Shown one piece after another: positions 31,498-44,398 of a stretch of DNA of 64,000 nt. How positions within the stretch are numbered: the first letter of the stretch is position 1; the number at the start of each line of letters is the position of its first letter. Below the pieces are notes generated by a model. The model did not search any database, had not been told where the DNA came from, and saw only the letters and a program-made list of their open reading frames with translations. A program made the position numbers and the translations under genes. Source of the DNA: Nitrincola lacisaponensis (GTDB taxonomy: Bacteria > Pseudomonadota > Gammaproteobacteria > Pseudomonadales > Balneatricaceae); NCBI RefSeq assembly GCF_000691225.1, contig NZ_JMSZ01000016.1, forward strand, positions 558,001 through 622,000, in the 5' to 3' direction.

Positions 31498-32646
31498 TTA
31501 CCAGGCCTGCTGGAAGATGGCTTCAATTTGAGACTGGTTCGCCTGGATCGGGTTGGTGAATCCACAGGCATCTTTCAGTGCATTGGCAGCCAGAACCGGA
31601 ATGTCTTCCGCTTTAGCCCCCAAATCAGCCAGCCCACGTGGAATGCCGACCTGGTCTTTCAGGGCTTTGATCGCGGCAATACAGGCGTCTGCACCGGCCT
31701 GAGCGTTATCGCTTGCCGCCAGGCCCATGGCAACCCCGACCTGAGCCAGTCGCTCTGCCGCTACCTGGCTGTTAAAGACCTGTACATGTGGTAACAGCAC
31801 CGCATTGCAGACACCGTGCGGCAGGTCATAAAAGCCGCCCAGTTGGTGTGCCATGGCATGCACATAGCCGAGTGAGGCGTTATTAAATGCCATGCCTGCG
31901 AGGAACTGGGCATAGGCCATCTGCTCGCGTGCTTCAAGATCGTCTCCCTGCTGTACAGCCCTTGGCAGAAACCGGGTAATCAGCTCAACGGCTTTTAATG
32001 CACAGGCATCGGTAATGGGCGTTGCCGCAGTAGAAACATAGGCTTCAACCGCGTGTGTCAGAGCGTCCATCCCGGTTGCTGCTGTGAGTTGTGTGGGCAT
32101 GCCGACCATGGTCAGCGGGTCATTGACCGACAGAATAGGTGTGGTGTGTTTATCCACAATGGCCATTTTAATGTGACGTGTTTCATCGGTGATGATACAG
32201 AAACGTGTCATTTCGCTGGCGGTACCGGCAGTGGTGTTGATGGAAATCAATGGCAGCTGTGGTTTGGCGGATTTATCCACACCTTCGTAATCGCGAATAT
32301 CACCACCATTGGTGGCAACCAGTGCAATGCCTTTGGCGCAGTCGTGTGGAGATCCGCCACCCAGTGAGATGACCAGGTCGCACTGCTGTTGTTGCAATAA
32401 TGCCAGACCGGCGGCGACATTGGCGGTGGTTGGGTTTGGCTGTACATCGGCAAATACACAGGTTGCAACACCGGCCTGTTGCAGCAGTTGCGTCACCTCA
32501 TCGACCAGCCCGGCGCTGACCAGCCCTGCATCTGTGACAATCAGGGCGCGGCTGAATCCTTGTTTCTGAATATTGCCAATGGCTTGTTTAAGCGCTCCGG
32601 CTCCCATCAGATTGAGGGCCGGGATATGAAATTCGCTGACGGACAT
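31498..32646 (-). CDS. iron-containing alcohol dehydrogenase
   Basis: 382 residues from the ATG at 32646, preceded by AAGGAGA; a frame open to 32721 is longer but runs through the regulatory region. Group III Fe-ADH family: NAD-binding [18 protein letters not shown] near residue 95, [19 protein letters not shown], and metal-ligand histidines in [41 protein letters not shown]. Closest in style to YiaY/AdhB ethanol or 1,3-propanediol-type dehydrogenases, so it would reoxidise NADH with an aldehyde. Two FNR-like boxes upstream and a neighbouring ldhA suggest a fermentative or low-oxygen role. Confidence 0.9.
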   Translation of the reverse strand: MSVSEFHIPALNLMGAGALKQAIGNIQKQGFSRALIVTDAGLVSAGLVDEVTQLLQQAGVATCVFADVQPNPTTANVAAGLALLQQQQCDLVISLGGGSPHDCAKGIALVATNGGDIRDYEGVDKSAKPQLPLISINTTAGTASEMTRFCIITDETRHIKMAIVDKHTTPILSVNDPLTMVGMPTQLTAATGMDALTHAVEAYVSTAATPITDACALKAVELITRFLPRAVQQGDDLEAREQMAYAQFLAGMAFNNASLGYVHAMAHQLGGFYDLPHGVCNAVLLPHVQVFNSQVAAERLAQVGVAMGLAASDNAQAGADACIAAIKALKDQVGIPRGLADLGAKAEDIPVLAANALKDACGFTNPIQANQSQIEAIFQQAW

Positions 32647-32707
32647 AGCCTGTCTCCTTGTCGATGACTGATTAGACTTTAGTGTAGCAGCTTCAAAAAA
32701 GTGGCTG

Positions 32708-32746
32708 TTGATCCGAGTCAAGCTCCAGGCTATTGATCAGATTCAA
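32708..32746 (-). promoter_or_regulatory. tandem FNR/ANR-like boxes upstream of Fe-ADH
   Basis: TTGAT-CCGA-GTCAA (32708-32721) and TTGAT-CAGA-TTCAA (32733-32746) each match the FNR consensus at 9 of 10 positions, with centres 25 bases apart. The proximal box is 62 bases upstream of the ADH ATG, almost the same distance as the perfect box in front of ubiT. The rest of the interval to the katG stop (32747-32921) holds a short inverted repeat, ACGCCC/GGGCGT (32862-32877), possibly the katG terminator, and a direct repeat TTAGTTGTACT (32891-32901 and 32905-32915). Confidence 0.6.
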
Positions 32747-32921
32747 TAAACTTGTGCACAAAAACCGGGGAAAAGGCTGTGTATAACCCGTGGGGTAATG
32801 TGGCAAGTGCCGGGTAGCGTGGTGTACAGCGATGCTGGGCAGGAATTGTTCAACAGCACGAACGCCCCGCAGGGCGTCCGTATTCTCAGCTTAGTTGTAC
32901 TAGGTTAGTTGTACTCGTTGA

Positions 32922-35153
<2,232 letters not shown>

Positions 35154-35332
35154 TTACAGCTCACAAACAGAATAGATGAAAAGCAGGGTTTTCGCCTTAT
35201 TTAGGCAATTTTAATTAATTAACAAGTTGATAGATTTAAGCTATATATGGGCTGCTGGTCGATCAGGGAAGAATGCTGTTAAAATTCGCGGTTTTATTCC
35301 GTAAGAATTCCTAACTAAGAGAATCACATTCC

Positions 35333-36811
35333 ATGACCCCTCAACCCGTGCACTATCCTTGGTACAAAAAGGAGGATACTGACGCCTTCTTTGCACTGTT
35401 CCAGAACAACATAGCCAACTTCGTGATCATCGCCATCACGATGTTGGGTATGGGGTTCTCGCCCTCAATCGTTTTCGGACAGGTCCTGCCGGGCGCTGCG
35501 GTCGCGGTGATGGTCGGCAACTTCTACTATGCCTGGAGTGCTGCCCGCCTGGCACGTAAAGAGAATCGTGCTGATGTCACGGCACTGTCCTACGGTATCA
35601 GTACGCCAGTGATGTTTGTGTTCCTGTTTGGTGTACTGTTGCCAGCCAAGTCCCTGACCGGGGACGAAGTCATGGCCTGGAAAATCGCCGTGGCTGCCTG
35701 TTTCATCAGTGGATTGATCGAAGTCTGTATCAGTGTGATCGGGCGCTGGATTCAGACCCATTTGCCGCGTGCTGCCATGCTGGGTGCAGTCGCCGGTGTG
35801 GCGCTGACCTTCATTGCCGGTGAAATGCTGTTCAAAACACTGGAAATTCCGGTGATTGGCCTGTTGGTCCTGGCGATTATCATTGTCGGTCTGGTTGCCC
35901 GGGTTTCCATGCCGTTCCGGATACCGGCATCACTGTTTGCGATCATTATCGGTACTGCCATGGCCTATCTGATCGGGGCGGCAGATACCGCCAAGTTTGG
36001 CGATGCCTTTACCCATCTGGGATTCTATCCCTTGCTGCCGGGTCTGGCCTGGTTTGAGGGTCTGGGGCTGTTGTTTACCAGCATGCTGGCGATTCTGACG
36101 GTAGTGCTGCCAATCACACTCTACAACGCCATTGAAACCATGAATAACGTGGAAGCAATGGAAGCCGCGGGTGACAAGTATGATGTGCGTGAATGTCAGG
36201 CGGTAGATGGCGTGGGTACCATGCTGGGTGCAGTATTTGGCGGTGTTTTTCCGACGACTGTGTATATCGCTACCGTGGGTTCAAAATGGATGGGCGCAGG
36301 TCGAGGCTACAGCATTCTGAATGGCGTGGTGTACGGTCTCGCCACCATGTTTGGTCTGATTGCGGCACTGGCTGCCATTATTCCGGTGTCTGTCGTGGCC
36401 CCGATTCTGGTATTCGTCGGTATGTCGATGATTGCCACCGCCTTTCAAAGCAATGAAACACGCTACTATCCGGCGATTGCGCTGGCCATGCTGCCGTACT
36501 TTGCCAATTATGTCATGACTCGCTTCAATCGCGGTGCGGGTGATGTGGTGGACAATATCTCCAGCGCCATCGTTGTGCTGGGACAGGGAGCCATGTTCAC
36601 GGCTATCTTACTGGGAGCCATGACGGTTTCCGTGATCGATCACAAGTTCCGTCAGGCAGCTGTGTTCGCTCTGGTGGCTGCAGGTTGTTCGTTTATCGGC
36701 CTGATGCATGCCCCTGAGCTGTCCTTCAATGCATCACAGGATTTCACCCTGGGTTATCTGGTGATGGCTGCATTTTTTGGCGGTTTCGCACTCAAACAGA
36801 ATAAGATCTGA
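35333..36811 (+). CDS. NCS2-family (xanthine/uracil/AzgA-like) permease
   Basis: A 492-residue polytopic protein with 12-14 predicted helices. NCS2 landmarks: FQNNIANFVIIAITMLGMGF near the N-terminus, ADVTALSYGISTPVMFVF, TLYNAIETMNNVEAMEAAGD and FGGVFPTTVYIATVGSKWMGA, which are the substrate-binding half helices. Likely substrates are nucleobases, but this AzgA-like branch is poorly characterised, so the substrate is open. Adenine deaminase and deoxyribosyltransferase genes about 5-10 kb away make purines reasonable. It converges on the MFS gene across a terminator hairpin. Confidence 0.8.
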   Translation: MTPQPVHYPWYKKEDTDAFFALFQNNIANFVIIAITMLGMGFSPSIVFGQVLPGAAVAVMVGNFYYAWSAARLARKENRADVTALSYGISTPVMFVFLFGVLLPAKSLTGDEVMAWKIAVAACFISGLIEVCISVIGRWIQTHLPRAAMLGAVAGVALTFIAGEMLFKTLEIPVIGLLVLAIIIVGLVARVSMPFRIPASLFAIIIGTAMAYLIGAADTAKFGDAFTHLGFYPLLPGLAWFEGLGLLFTSMLAILTVVLPITLYNAIETMNNVEAMEAAGDKYDVRECQAVDGVGTMLGAVFGGVFPTTVYIATVGSKWMGAGRGYSILNGVVYGLATMFGLIAALAAIIPVSVVAPILVFVGMSMIATAFQSNETRYYPAIALAMLPYFANYVMTRFNRGAGDVVDNISSAIVVLGQGAMFTAILLGAMTVSVIDHKFRQAAVFALVAAGCSFIGLMHAPELSFNASQDFTLGYLVMAAFFGGFALKQNKI

Positions 36812-36824
36812 TAAGCGTCCGGTC

Positions 36825-36849
36825 TTCCCACGGGGGCAACCCGTGGGAA
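36825..36849. terminator. terminator hairpin between convergent permease genes
   Basis: Perfect 10-bp stem TTCCCACGGG (36825-36834) with CCCGTGGGAA (36840-36849), 5-base loop. No strong T run, so efficiency is uncertain. It lies exactly between the convergent NCS2 and MFS genes. Confidence 0.7.
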
Positions 36850-36858
36850 CTGCTTGAG

Positions 36859-38133
36859 TTATGCCGGCAGTGCCGGGGAGGCTGGACGGCGCTGTGCCAA
36901 GGGGCGCTCATCAATCGGTAGATGAATCAGCGCCGAGAGTGCGCCGAAGCCGACACCTATCCACCAGACAACGGTATAGTTGGCGTACAGGTCATAGAGC
37001 GCTCCACCCAGCCAGACACCCAGAAAACCACCGAGCTGGTGCGAGAAAAACACCAGGCCATAGAGTGTCCCCATATAACGCAGTCCATAGATCTGTGCGA
37101 TCAATCCAGAGGTGAGTGGAACGGTTGCCAGCCACAGCGATCCCATGGCAATGGAGAAGAGCAACACACTTTCCGGCGTAATCGGGTTCATGATAAACAG
37201 CGCAGCAACAATCGTACGTAACAGGTAAATTGTCGCCAGCAGATATTTACGTGAGTAATGCTGCCCCAACCAGCCTGCCATCAGTGTGCCACCGATGTTG
37301 AAAACACCGATCAGCGCTATGGCCACCGCACCCAGCATGGTCGTGGAGGAAACCCCCAGCGACTGAATGATACTGCCGGGTGCCACAACGCTGCACATCT
37401 CTGTGATAAAGGCGGGGAAGTGCGCAGTGATAAACGCGAGTTGATAACCGCAGGAAAAGAAACCGATAAAAATAAAGGCAAAAGATGGATCACGCAGGGC
37501 TTTCTTTAACACTGCTCCCATACGCTCATCTGACTGGGTCGCTTTCTGAGGTGCTGGTGCACGCAAAAAGATCAGTGCCAGCATGGAGAGCAGAATAAAA
37601 CCTGCAAAGACGATAAATACCGATTGCCAGGGCATTTGATTCAGCAGCAGTTGCGCTACCGGAGGCCCGACAATCTGTCCGGCAGACCCTGCGGCCGTGG
37701 CGATACCCAGTGCCATCGAACGGTTCTTGTCCGATGCCGCACGGCCCACCACCGCCAGAATGACACCAAACCCGGTACCTGCGATGCCGAAACCGACCAG
37801 CATCTCCAGCAACTGATGTTGGCCAGGCGTAATGGCATAGGCCGACAGCACCAGTCCGGCGATATAAAAGCCTGCACCTGCAAGAATTGCCTTGCGATCA
37901 CCATAGCGCTCCGCAAACGCACTGAACAGCGGCTGGCCAATCCCCCAGAACAGATTTTGAATGGCAATAGCAAACGAAAACGCCTCGCGTGGCCAGTCAA
38001 AGGTTTCGGCTACCGGAATCTGAAACAGGCCGAAGGATGCACGTACAGCGAAACTGACCAGAATGACAATGCAGCTGGCCAGCAGTACCGGGGTAAACAA
38101 GCGGTCATAACGAGCAGTCGTGGCCGAACTCAT
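36859..38133 (-). CDS. major facilitator superfamily transporter
   Basis: 424 residues from the ATG at 38133, which has GGAG 9 bases upstream; an upstream ATG (38154) is less likely. Twelve hydrophobic segments are expected. The A-like motif of the 2-3 loop is GQPLFSAFAERYGDRKAIL near residue 70. The fold resembles oxalate/formate-antiporter-type and monocarboxylate MFS proteins (RASFGLFQIPVAETFDWPREAFSFA near the start), so an organic acid substrate is a reasonable guess but unproven. It stands alone between the NCS2 permease and an AAA ATPase. Confidence 0.82.
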   Translation of the reverse strand: MSSATTARYDRLFTPVLLASCIVILVSFAVRASFGLFQIPVAETFDWPREAFSFAIAIQNLFWGIGQPLFSAFAERYGDRKAILAGAGFYIAGLVLSAYAITPGQHQLLEMLVGFGIAGTGFGVILAVVGRAASDKNRSMALGIATAAGSAGQIVGPPVAQLLLNQMPWQSVFIVFAGFILLSMLALIFLRAPAPQKATQSDERMGAVLKKALRDPSFAFIFIGFFSCGYQLAFITAHFPAFITEMCSVVAPGSIIQSLGVSSTTMLGAVAIALIGVFNIGGTLMAGWLGQHYSRKYLLATIYLLRTIVAALFIMNPITPESVLLFSIAMGSLWLATVPLTSGLIAQIYGLRYMGTLYGLVFFSHQLGGFLGVWLGGALYDLYANYTVVWWIGVGFGALSALIHLPIDERPLAQRRPASPALPA

Positions 38134-38245
38134 CGGGTAGCACTCCATCAACAAAAAACCGAACCTATCCTGCCAGCTTAAAAATAAAATGGCCTGAGAG
38201 CATCTGTTTTATTGTTGTCCTGACAAAATGGATGACCCGTTTGCT

Positions 38246-39724
38246 TTAATCAGCAGGTACCGTTCGCTGTGATGCCCAATGGCGCAGTTCAGCAATTTTT
38301 TCAGCCATGACCACCGATAAGGGACGTGTTTGCTGGATTTCATTCAAAAGCATGTCGGTATTCACCGGCTGGTTCATGCCATAGGACTGGTACAGGGCTG
38401 AAACAACGGCTTGCTCTAACTCGGCACCTGAAAAACCCTCAGAGGCGGGGACTAACAGTGAAAGGTCAAACTCCTCATGTTTCAACTGACGGCGTTTGAG
38501 ATGCACCTCAAGGATGTTGAATCGTGCCGAGGCATCGGGAAGATCTACAAAGAAAATTTCATCAAAACGCCCTTTGCGTACCAATTCAGGTGGCAGTGCT
38601 GAAATATCATTCGCGGTAGCGACAATGAACACCGGTTCTTTTTTCTCGGCCATCCAGGTTAACAAGGTACCTAATACACGTTTGGATGTACCTGAGCCTT
38701 CACCTGAATCGGAGCCCAGTCCTTTTTCAATCTCGTCTATCCAGAGCACACAAGGTGCCATCACTTCAGCGGTTCGCAAGGCATCCCGAAGATTTCGTTC
38801 GGTTTCACCATGATACTTGTTGTACAAAGCGCCAAAATCCAGCCGTAATAAGGGAACACCAAAACTACCGGCCACCGATTTGGCTGCCAGACTTTTACCG
38901 CACCCCTGGACCCCTAGCAGCATAATGCCTTTGGGGGCTTCCAGGCCGGGCGGTGGTGTGGCGCCAAAGGATACAGCGCGGCGTTCCAGCCAGGCTTTTA
39001 AGTGCTTCATACCGCCTAAATCTGAAAAGCGGGCGGTGTCATATTCAAAGGTCAGTGCGCCATCGTTTTCCAGTAAGCGGTATTTGGCCTGCATCACGGC
39101 GGGAATATCTTCCTGGGTGATGGCACCGTCCAGAAAAATGGCGTTACGCACCAGACGTCGTGCATCCAGAATCGGTAAACCGGCAAGGTTCTTCACCAGC
39201 ATATCGACAGCGGTCGAATCTGCCCTGACGCGTTGACCGGGATTGGCACTACTCCACTCACGTGCTACCTCATTAATCATGCGTTTCAAAGCAGCAGGGT
39301 TGGGCAGGGCGAGTTCGAAATGAGCACTGTAACGTGCTAATTCACCCGGAAGGCTTAATTCATGGCTGAGCAATATCAAGGTTCCGCCCCAATGCTCCGC
39401 TTCCAGAGCGATATCTTTCAGCATCCTGACATTCATCGGGTTGTCGAGATAGGGATGAAAGTCGAGAAGGACATAGAGTCCGGCTGTTTTGGCACTCCGA
39501 ATATGACCCAATACAGCTGCCGGATCGCTATTATGTTTCTGGGCGGCCATTTCACGATCCAGACGTCGTAGACCTTCGGTGACTGACCAGCGAAACAGCG
39601 GGGTGACCATGCGTCCGGCAATGCGCTGTAAAAGCTCCAGAACTCTCGATTCCTCATGTGTTTCTACAACAACAATGGGCGTACGTGAGCGAAGCATCAA
39701 CTCCAGATCTTTACAATCATCCAT
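38246..39724 (-). CDS. AAA+ ATPase, Ycf46-like
   Basis: 492 residues with one C-terminal AAA module: Walker [13 protein letters not shown] near residue 265, Walker [11 protein letters not shown], sensor 1 [10 protein letters not shown] and the arginine finger region [17 protein letters not shown]. The N-terminal 230 residues are the degenerate AAA-like part typical of the chloroplast Ycf46 group. Function of this group is unsettled (a role in regulating CO2 or photosynthetic genes is reported in cyanobacteria only). The start has AAAGGA upstream. It follows selO on the same strand after 85 bases. Confidence 0.85.
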   Translation of the reverse strand: MDDCKDLELMLRSRTPIVVVETHEESRVLELLQRIAGRMVTPLFRWSVTEGLRRLDREMAAQKHNSDPAAVLGHIRSAKTAGLYVLLDFHPYLDNPMNVRMLKDIALEAEHWGGTLILLSHELSLPGELARYSAHFELALPNPAALKRMINEVAREWSSANPGQRVRADSTAVDMLVKNLAGLPILDARRLVRNAIFLDGAITQEDIPAVMQAKYRLLENDGALTFEYDTARFSDLGGMKHLKAWLERRAVSFGATPPPGLEAPKGIMLLGVQGCGKSLAAKSVAGSFGVPLLRLDFGALYNKYHGETERNLRDALRTAEVMAPCVLWIDEIEKGLGSDSGEGSGTSKRVLGTLLTWMAEKKEPVFIVATANDISALPPELVRKGRFDEIFFVDLPDASARFNILEVHLKRRQLKHEEFDLSLLVPASEGFSGAELEQAVVSALYQSYGMNQPVNTDMLLNEIQQTRPLSVVMAEKIAELRHWASQRTVPAD

Positions 39725-39770
39725 CCGTTAATCCTTTGATGAAGTAAGCTCGGCAGATATTTCTCCGAGT

Positions 39771-39846
39771 CTTAAGATGAACAACGTGAGTGCGATATGA
39801 TCCCTATTCTTACGATGAACAACTATAGTGCGATATGCCCCCTGTA
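39771..39846. repeat. 38-bp tandem repeat duplicating the selO 3' end
   Basis: Two adjacent 38-base units, 39771-39808 and 39809-39846, match at 30 of 38 positions by hand. The right unit is the end of selO. Read on the minus strand, the left unit would encode GIISHSRCSS and a stop, against [10 protein letters not shown] and a stop in the real gene. So the terminal codons, including the conserved Cys-Ser-Ser end, are copied just beyond the gene. Confidence 0.75.
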
Positions 39847-41537
39847 TCAAAAAATTCAAGCGGTTGCCGTTGATAAAACCTGCTGGCGACGCTCGCGGAC
39901 TGTTCCTCATAAGGGTGGGTGATGACCTGTTGCAGCTCACGAATCAGCTCATATTGACCGTCTGCAGCCTGTTGATAGGCTGGCGCAACTAACCACTCAC
40001 GCAAGGTGTATTTGGGATTGGTGTGTTTAAGCTGACTGGACAAAGTGTCACGTGAGATATGTTGTAAGCGCTCTGTGATGTGTTGTCTCCAGTGTGTAAA
40101 CCAGTGCTGCCAGCGGGTTTCTAGAGTTGCAGAATCGGCATCAGAACCCGGTTCAGGGTAAAAGCTATTTCTCAACGGTGCCAGGGTTTCTGGCAAGTGG
40201 GACAGCTCCCGGAAGAAAAGGGTGTAATCCACCGGCGTTTGCATCATCAAAGCAAAGAGTTCCGTTATCAGCTCCGCATCATATCTGGCGAGTCCGAGTT
40301 TTTTCGCCCACATGGATTCAAGCTCTGTTTGCATCAGTGCAGCAAATCCTGCCTCAATCGCATCGAGTTGCTCTAATGCGTCCGGGTTTTCCGCAACTAA
40401 AGGCCGTAACGCGCTGCAGAAGGATTGAAAGTTACGCTCCGCCGCGACAGGTTGATACAAGAACGAGAAATGACGACCACCACCTGTCCAGGGCTGAAAA
40501 TAGGGGTGAAAGGCCTGGCAAAATCCGTAAGGACCATAATCCAGCGTAAACCCACCGACGGCACAGTTATCACTGTTAAAGTTGCCCTGACAGTAGCCAA
40601 CGCGCATCCAGTTGGCCACCAACGCCGTCAGGCGGGATCGAAAAGCCTGGGCGAATTGAAGCAGCTTCTGTTCAAGGGCTAACGCAGGGTCGATCTCATC
40701 GGCATACTCTCTGTCTATGGCATGCAACACAATCGACTCCAGTTCGGCGAGCGCCTGTGGATGAGCCTGACTGCGTGCACGACGTGCAAAGAGCTCCAGT
40801 TGCCCCACCCGGATAAAGGAGGGCGCCACGCGGGTGGAGATAGCGACCGGTTCATGGATCATTTTGTCAGGATCACCTGAGCGAGACCCTTCTGAATACC
40901 AGGGGCGCTTGGCTGTCTCTGTGGTTGACACCATCAACGCCAAAGAGCGAGACGTTGGAATCCCCAGCGCATGCATATGCTCTTGAGCTAAAAACTCCCG
41001 CACACTGGATCTGAGCACCGCGCGACCATCGCCGCCTCGACAATAAGGCGTTCGTCCACCGCCTTTCAGCTGCATCTCCCAACGCTTGCCTTGAATCACC
41101 GCTTCGACAATCGAAATCGCGCGCCCATCACCGTAACCATTGCCTGTTTGAAAAGGGCATTGTTGGGTGTATTCAGTGCCAAAAATAGACAGCGCATAAC
41201 CGCACGCCCAACCCTGCTGGCGCATGGGAGTCGGCAGTGCGTCCATATCTCCCGAGAAAAGTCTGATAAAGTCCTCAGATCGGGCAAGCGAATCATCAAA
41301 CCCTAACGCTTTGAAAAAACCATGGCTATGTGCCACATATTCAGGTTGTGGAAGCGGGGTCGGTTTAACCGGTACATAATGCCCGGAAAAGATCTGACGT
41401 GGGGTGTGATCAATACCATCATCAGTTGCATCAGGATCAGGTACCAGCTGAGTGATCAGTGAGTAATCAACCTGTTGAGCCAAATCCTCTAGCCTTGTGA
41501 TCAGACGGGTAGCGTGGGTACTGTTTTGCATCGGCAT
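39810..41537 (-). CDS. selO: protein adenylyltransferase SelO (YdiU/UPF0061)
   Basis: A pseudokinase-fold enzyme that transfers AMP to Ser, Thr or Tyr of target proteins and is linked to redox stress. Visible motifs: [43 protein letters not shown] near residue 150 (glycine-rich loop and catalytic residues), and the metal site region [21 protein letters not shown]. The protein ends in Cys-Ser-Ser, the redox-sensitive tail typical of bacterial SelO. The start is placed at the ATG at 41537 (575 residues), longer than E. coli YdiU (478). A second ATG is two codons on. The last 38 bases are duplicated downstream. Confidence 0.9.
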   Translation of the reverse strand: MPMQNSTHATRLITRLEDLAQQVDYSLITQLVPDPDATDDGIDHTPRQIFSGHYVPVKPTPLPQPEYVAHSHGFFKALGFDDSLARSEDFIRLFSGDMDALPTPMRQQGWACGYALSIFGTEYTQQCPFQTGNGYGDGRAISIVEAVIQGKRWEMQLKGGGRTPYCRGGDGRAVLRSSVREFLAQEHMHALGIPTSRSLALMVSTTETAKRPWYSEGSRSGDPDKMIHEPVAISTRVAPSFIRVGQLELFARRARSQAHPQALAELESIVLHAIDREYADEIDPALALEQKLLQFAQAFRSRLTALVANWMRVGYCQGNFNSDNCAVGGFTLDYGPYGFCQAFHPYFQPWTGGGRHFSFLYQPVAAERNFQSFCSALRPLVAENPDALEQLDAIEAGFAALMQTELESMWAKKLGLARYDAELITELFALMMQTPVDYTLFFRELSHLPETLAPLRNSFYPEPGSDADSATLETRWQHWFTHWRQHITERLQHISRDTLSSQLKHTNPKYTLREWLVAPAYQQAADGQYELIRELQQVITHPYEEQSASVASRFYQRQPLEFFDTGGISHYSCSS

Positions 41538-41699
41538 AGCGGTCTCTCTTGGTTCGATCGAACACTGACTGTTTTGGGTATCATACCACCGAGCAACAGG
41601 TTTGACGCAGGAGTAAGCATCGCAGCGGATGCATACAGCCAAACGATGTTCCAGGTAGCCTGCGCGCGGCAAATTCGCATAAGTAGCGCACGGCCACTT

Positions 41700-43370
41700 T
41701 CATGTGTTTTCTTCATCCCAGCGTACATGCAATACGCTCACCGGAATGTCGTGTGCCAGCATGGTCTGCATCCATAAACGCTGATGATCCTGTAGGCGAT
41801 CGCCCGGGCCTTTCACTTCAATAAGACGATAGCATGCGGTTGCTCGATTCAGTTCGATCAAATCGGGCAGGCCACGGCGGTGGTTGCGTAGATCGAGCAG
41901 CAGGTGGCGAAAAATCGCTTCAAGGTGCGTGGCCGGGATCAGCTTCAGGGCGGCTTCAACCAGTTCGGGTTGTAGACTGGGCCAATAGATCAGCGAGCAA
42001 CTGATACCCTGTTTCTGCTCAAAGCGCTGCAGGATAGTGTGTCGATAAGCGCCTGTGCTTAACTGCTCAAACGCTGATGCAATCAACTCGGATCGTCCTT
42101 CAGTAAAGTCGGGTCGGAACAGATCGGCAGGACTTGACTGAAATGGATTGAAAAAGGCACCACGTAAGGGTGCATACAGAGCTGGCCAAAACAGCAGCGC
42201 AAACAGGCCGGTAAACAGATGGTTTTCGACATGATATAACTGCGTGTCAGCATCCGACAGGAATTCAATCACGGCACTTTCTACCCTGATATACTCAGGT
42301 TTGGGCAGGGTTAGCGCATGGACTGGCACCTTGATGGATTCCGGTGGACTGAAATCCAGACCGGCTTTACGCGCACAACGCTGCTGAATACGCTGTAACC
42401 CGATTCGAATTTCAGGCTGGCGTATCTGCTCATGTGCTTGCGTTGCCAGGGCAAATACCTGCTCGGCTAATTCCCGTTTTTCCAGCACTCTCAGGGTACG
42501 TAAGCGTGCTTCACGGTGTTGGCTCTGCTGGTAAAGCTGCAGTGCCAATTCTATCTGCTGGCGCCGCTCCGCTTCATGCCCGAGCTGAAACAGCACCTTC
42601 TGATAGCGATAGTGTATCCAGTCACAGTCAATCGGCTCTGGCAGGGATTGGCACAGGGCTTCGATGTCTTCACCGGCCTCAACCCGTTCTCGCAACTGCT
42701 GTAACTGCAGATACAGATCGACCTCGTCACGATGCTGAAACGGCCTGGATTCTGGAGTAAATGCAACCGGTTCAAACTGCTGAAGGCCCAGCTCGGTCAG
42801 CACAAATTCTGACCAACTTTGATAGAGGTTGCCAAAGAACATCAGCCGTACACGATCAAACAGAGGGGTACAGCTCAGTTCCACCAGTTCAAAGGGTGCT
42901 TCTGACCACCAGCTGTGCAGCGTTTGCTGATCTGAACCCTGTTCAACGAGCATCGCCACCAGATCTGATTTGCGCATGGATGCGACCAGTCTTTGTTCAG
43001 GCAGACGTTGGCGAGCCAGTAGCAAGCACTCTTCGCGTCGACAGAGATCGCACAGTGCTTGTAGTGATAACTCAGGTTGATCATCGACCAACCCTGTCAC
43101 TTGCAACTGTTGCAGGGCGACTTCCAGATCAGGCACTTCGTGGTAGTTCAGATTATCCTTGCGGAATAACACCCCTTTACGCATCACCATACGGATCAGT
43201 AACGCCTGTGCGGACTCATCCAGTAACAGTAACTCTTCCAACTGTCGAATTTCGTCTGGCAGTAGCAGATCGGCATACTGGTTCAGACACAACTGAACGA
43301 CCTGCTGGGCATTGCGCAGGTAATAGAGTGGATCGTCCAGTGACGTAGGTGAAAGGCTAGTCAGGTCCAT
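41700..43370 (-). CDS. FAN1-type structure-specific nuclease (VRR-NUC domain)
   Basis: 556 residues, nearly the length known for Pseudomonas aeruginosa FAN1. The C-terminal VRR-NUC (PD-(D/E)xK) domain is clear: RRGLPDLIELN, then YRLIEVKGPGDRLQDHQRLWM near residues 500-545. The N-terminal part has the SAP-like DNA-binding region (VASMRKSDLVAMLVEQG near 130) and a TPR-like helical middle. FAN1 cuts 5' flaps and unhooks interstrand crosslinks. The ATG at 43370 is chosen over a TTG at 43388. No helicase partner is adjacent. The 43371-43594 interval to the next gene, which is divergent, shows no other feature. Confidence 0.88.
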   Translation of the reverse strand: MDLTSLSPTSLDDPLYYLRNAQQVVQLCLNQYADLLLPDEIRQLEELLLLDESAQALLIRMVMRKGVLFRKDNLNYHEVPDLEVALQQLQVTGLVDDQPELSLQALCDLCRREECLLLARQRLPEQRLVASMRKSDLVAMLVEQGSDQQTLHSWWSEAPFELVELSCTPLFDRVRLMFFGNLYQSWSEFVLTELGLQQFEPVAFTPESRPFQHRDEVDLYLQLQQLRERVEAGEDIEALCQSLPEPIDCDWIHYRYQKVLFQLGHEAERRQQIELALQLYQQSQHREARLRTLRVLEKRELAEQVFALATQAHEQIRQPEIRIGLQRIQQRCARKAGLDFSPPESIKVPVHALTLPKPEYIRVESAVIEFLSDADTQLYHVENHLFTGLFALLFWPALYAPLRGAFFNPFQSSPADLFRPDFTEGRSELIASAFEQLSTGAYRHTILQRFEQKQGISCSLIYWPSLQPELVEAALKLIPATHLEAIFRHLLLDLRNHRRGLPDLIELNRATACYRLIEVKGPGDRLQDHQRLWMQTMLAHDIPVSVLHVRWDEENT

Positions 43371-43594
43371 GGGGATATTGTACGGCAAGTTTGTTCAGGG
43401 TTGATTGGGTTGCCGTTGAAAAACGTACAGGGTTCAGGTTACTTGATGAGTTCTGTATAGGCGAGTAATGGATGTTGGCGTATCAGTAAGATTACCTTGT
43501 GTTAAAGCAGTGCGTTTTAGTTTGATTTTTATTATATTCAGACGTTTACAGCATATTGTCACCTCATGGCTATAACAGATTAGGAGTATCGAGC

Positions 43595-44215
43595 GTGCGT
43601 CAGAAGGGAAAAATCAAGGCTTGGGATGATAATAAAGGCTGTGGCTTTATTCAGCCACTTATTGATGGGAAAGATATATTTTTCCATATCAGTGGTTTTC
43701 CCAGCAGGCGGCGACGCCCTGAAGTTGGACAGCTAGTCACATACAGCCTGGGTCAGGATGCCAGAGGTAGGGTTCGTGCTGAGCAGATTGCCTTTTCGGC
43801 GGATCAAATCAGAACATCGGTACAAGCCGGCAATAAAGGCAGTCATTTTTCTATATGGCTTGTCAGTTTGTTTCTGGTATTTATGTTGTTGAGTGTGATG
43901 TTTTCACATCTGCCCGTTGAGATAGTTTTCCTGTATCTGGGACTCAGTATCGCGACTTATGTGTTGTACTGGATGGATAAGCAGCAAGCTAAAAATGGTG
44001 GCAGAAGGACTCCAGAGAGTACCTTGCATCTGTGCGCATTGCTGGGCGGTTGGCCTGGCGCTGTATTTGCGCAACAAACCTTGAGACACAAGTCTAAGAA
44101 AGAGTCGTTTCGTAATACGTTTTGGGTCACCTGTATTGTCAACTGTGCCGCTTTTGCTTGGCTGATTACTGAGCAAGGACAGCAGTTGCTTCAATTTTTA
44201 GGTGATTTTCTGTAG
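43595..44215 (+). CDS. cold-shock domain / DUF1294 membrane protein
   Basis: 206 residues starting at the GTG at 43595, with TAGGAG at 43581-43586; the frame is open further up (43556) but without a ribosome site. Residues 1-65 form a cold-shock-like OB fold (KGKIKAWDDNKGCGFIQPL, DIFFHIS). Residues 85-200 form the DUF1294 module with about four membrane helices and the conserved LHLCALLGGWPGAVFAQQTLRHKSKK. Fusion of these two domains is common in gammaproteobacteria; its role is unknown. It is the last chromosomal gene before the genomic island; 44216-44398 shows no gene. Confidence 0.85.
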   Translation: MRQKGKIKAWDDNKGCGFIQPLIDGKDIFFHISGFPSRRRRPEVGQLVTYSLGQDARGRVRAEQIAFSADQIRTSVQAGNKGSHFSIWLVSLFLVFMLLSVMFSHLPVEIVFLYLGLSIATYVLYWMDKQQAKNGGRRTPESTLHLCALLGGWPGAVFAQQTLRHKSKKESFRNTFWVTCIVNCAAFAWLITEQGQQLLQFLGDFL

Positions 44216-44398
44216 CTGGCATTATGTTTGTGTGCCTTCTAGAGCAAAGGTGAAATTGAGTTGAGCTGCTGAGTCCTGCAGATTGCTCGGTCGGGTTACG
44301 ACAAGCAGGTCGCCAGAGCCCGTAATCTTGAGTTGCGCTTTGATCGCTGTAAACGGATGACCCGCTCTGTATTGAAATTTAGCGTGGATGTGGTAAAA

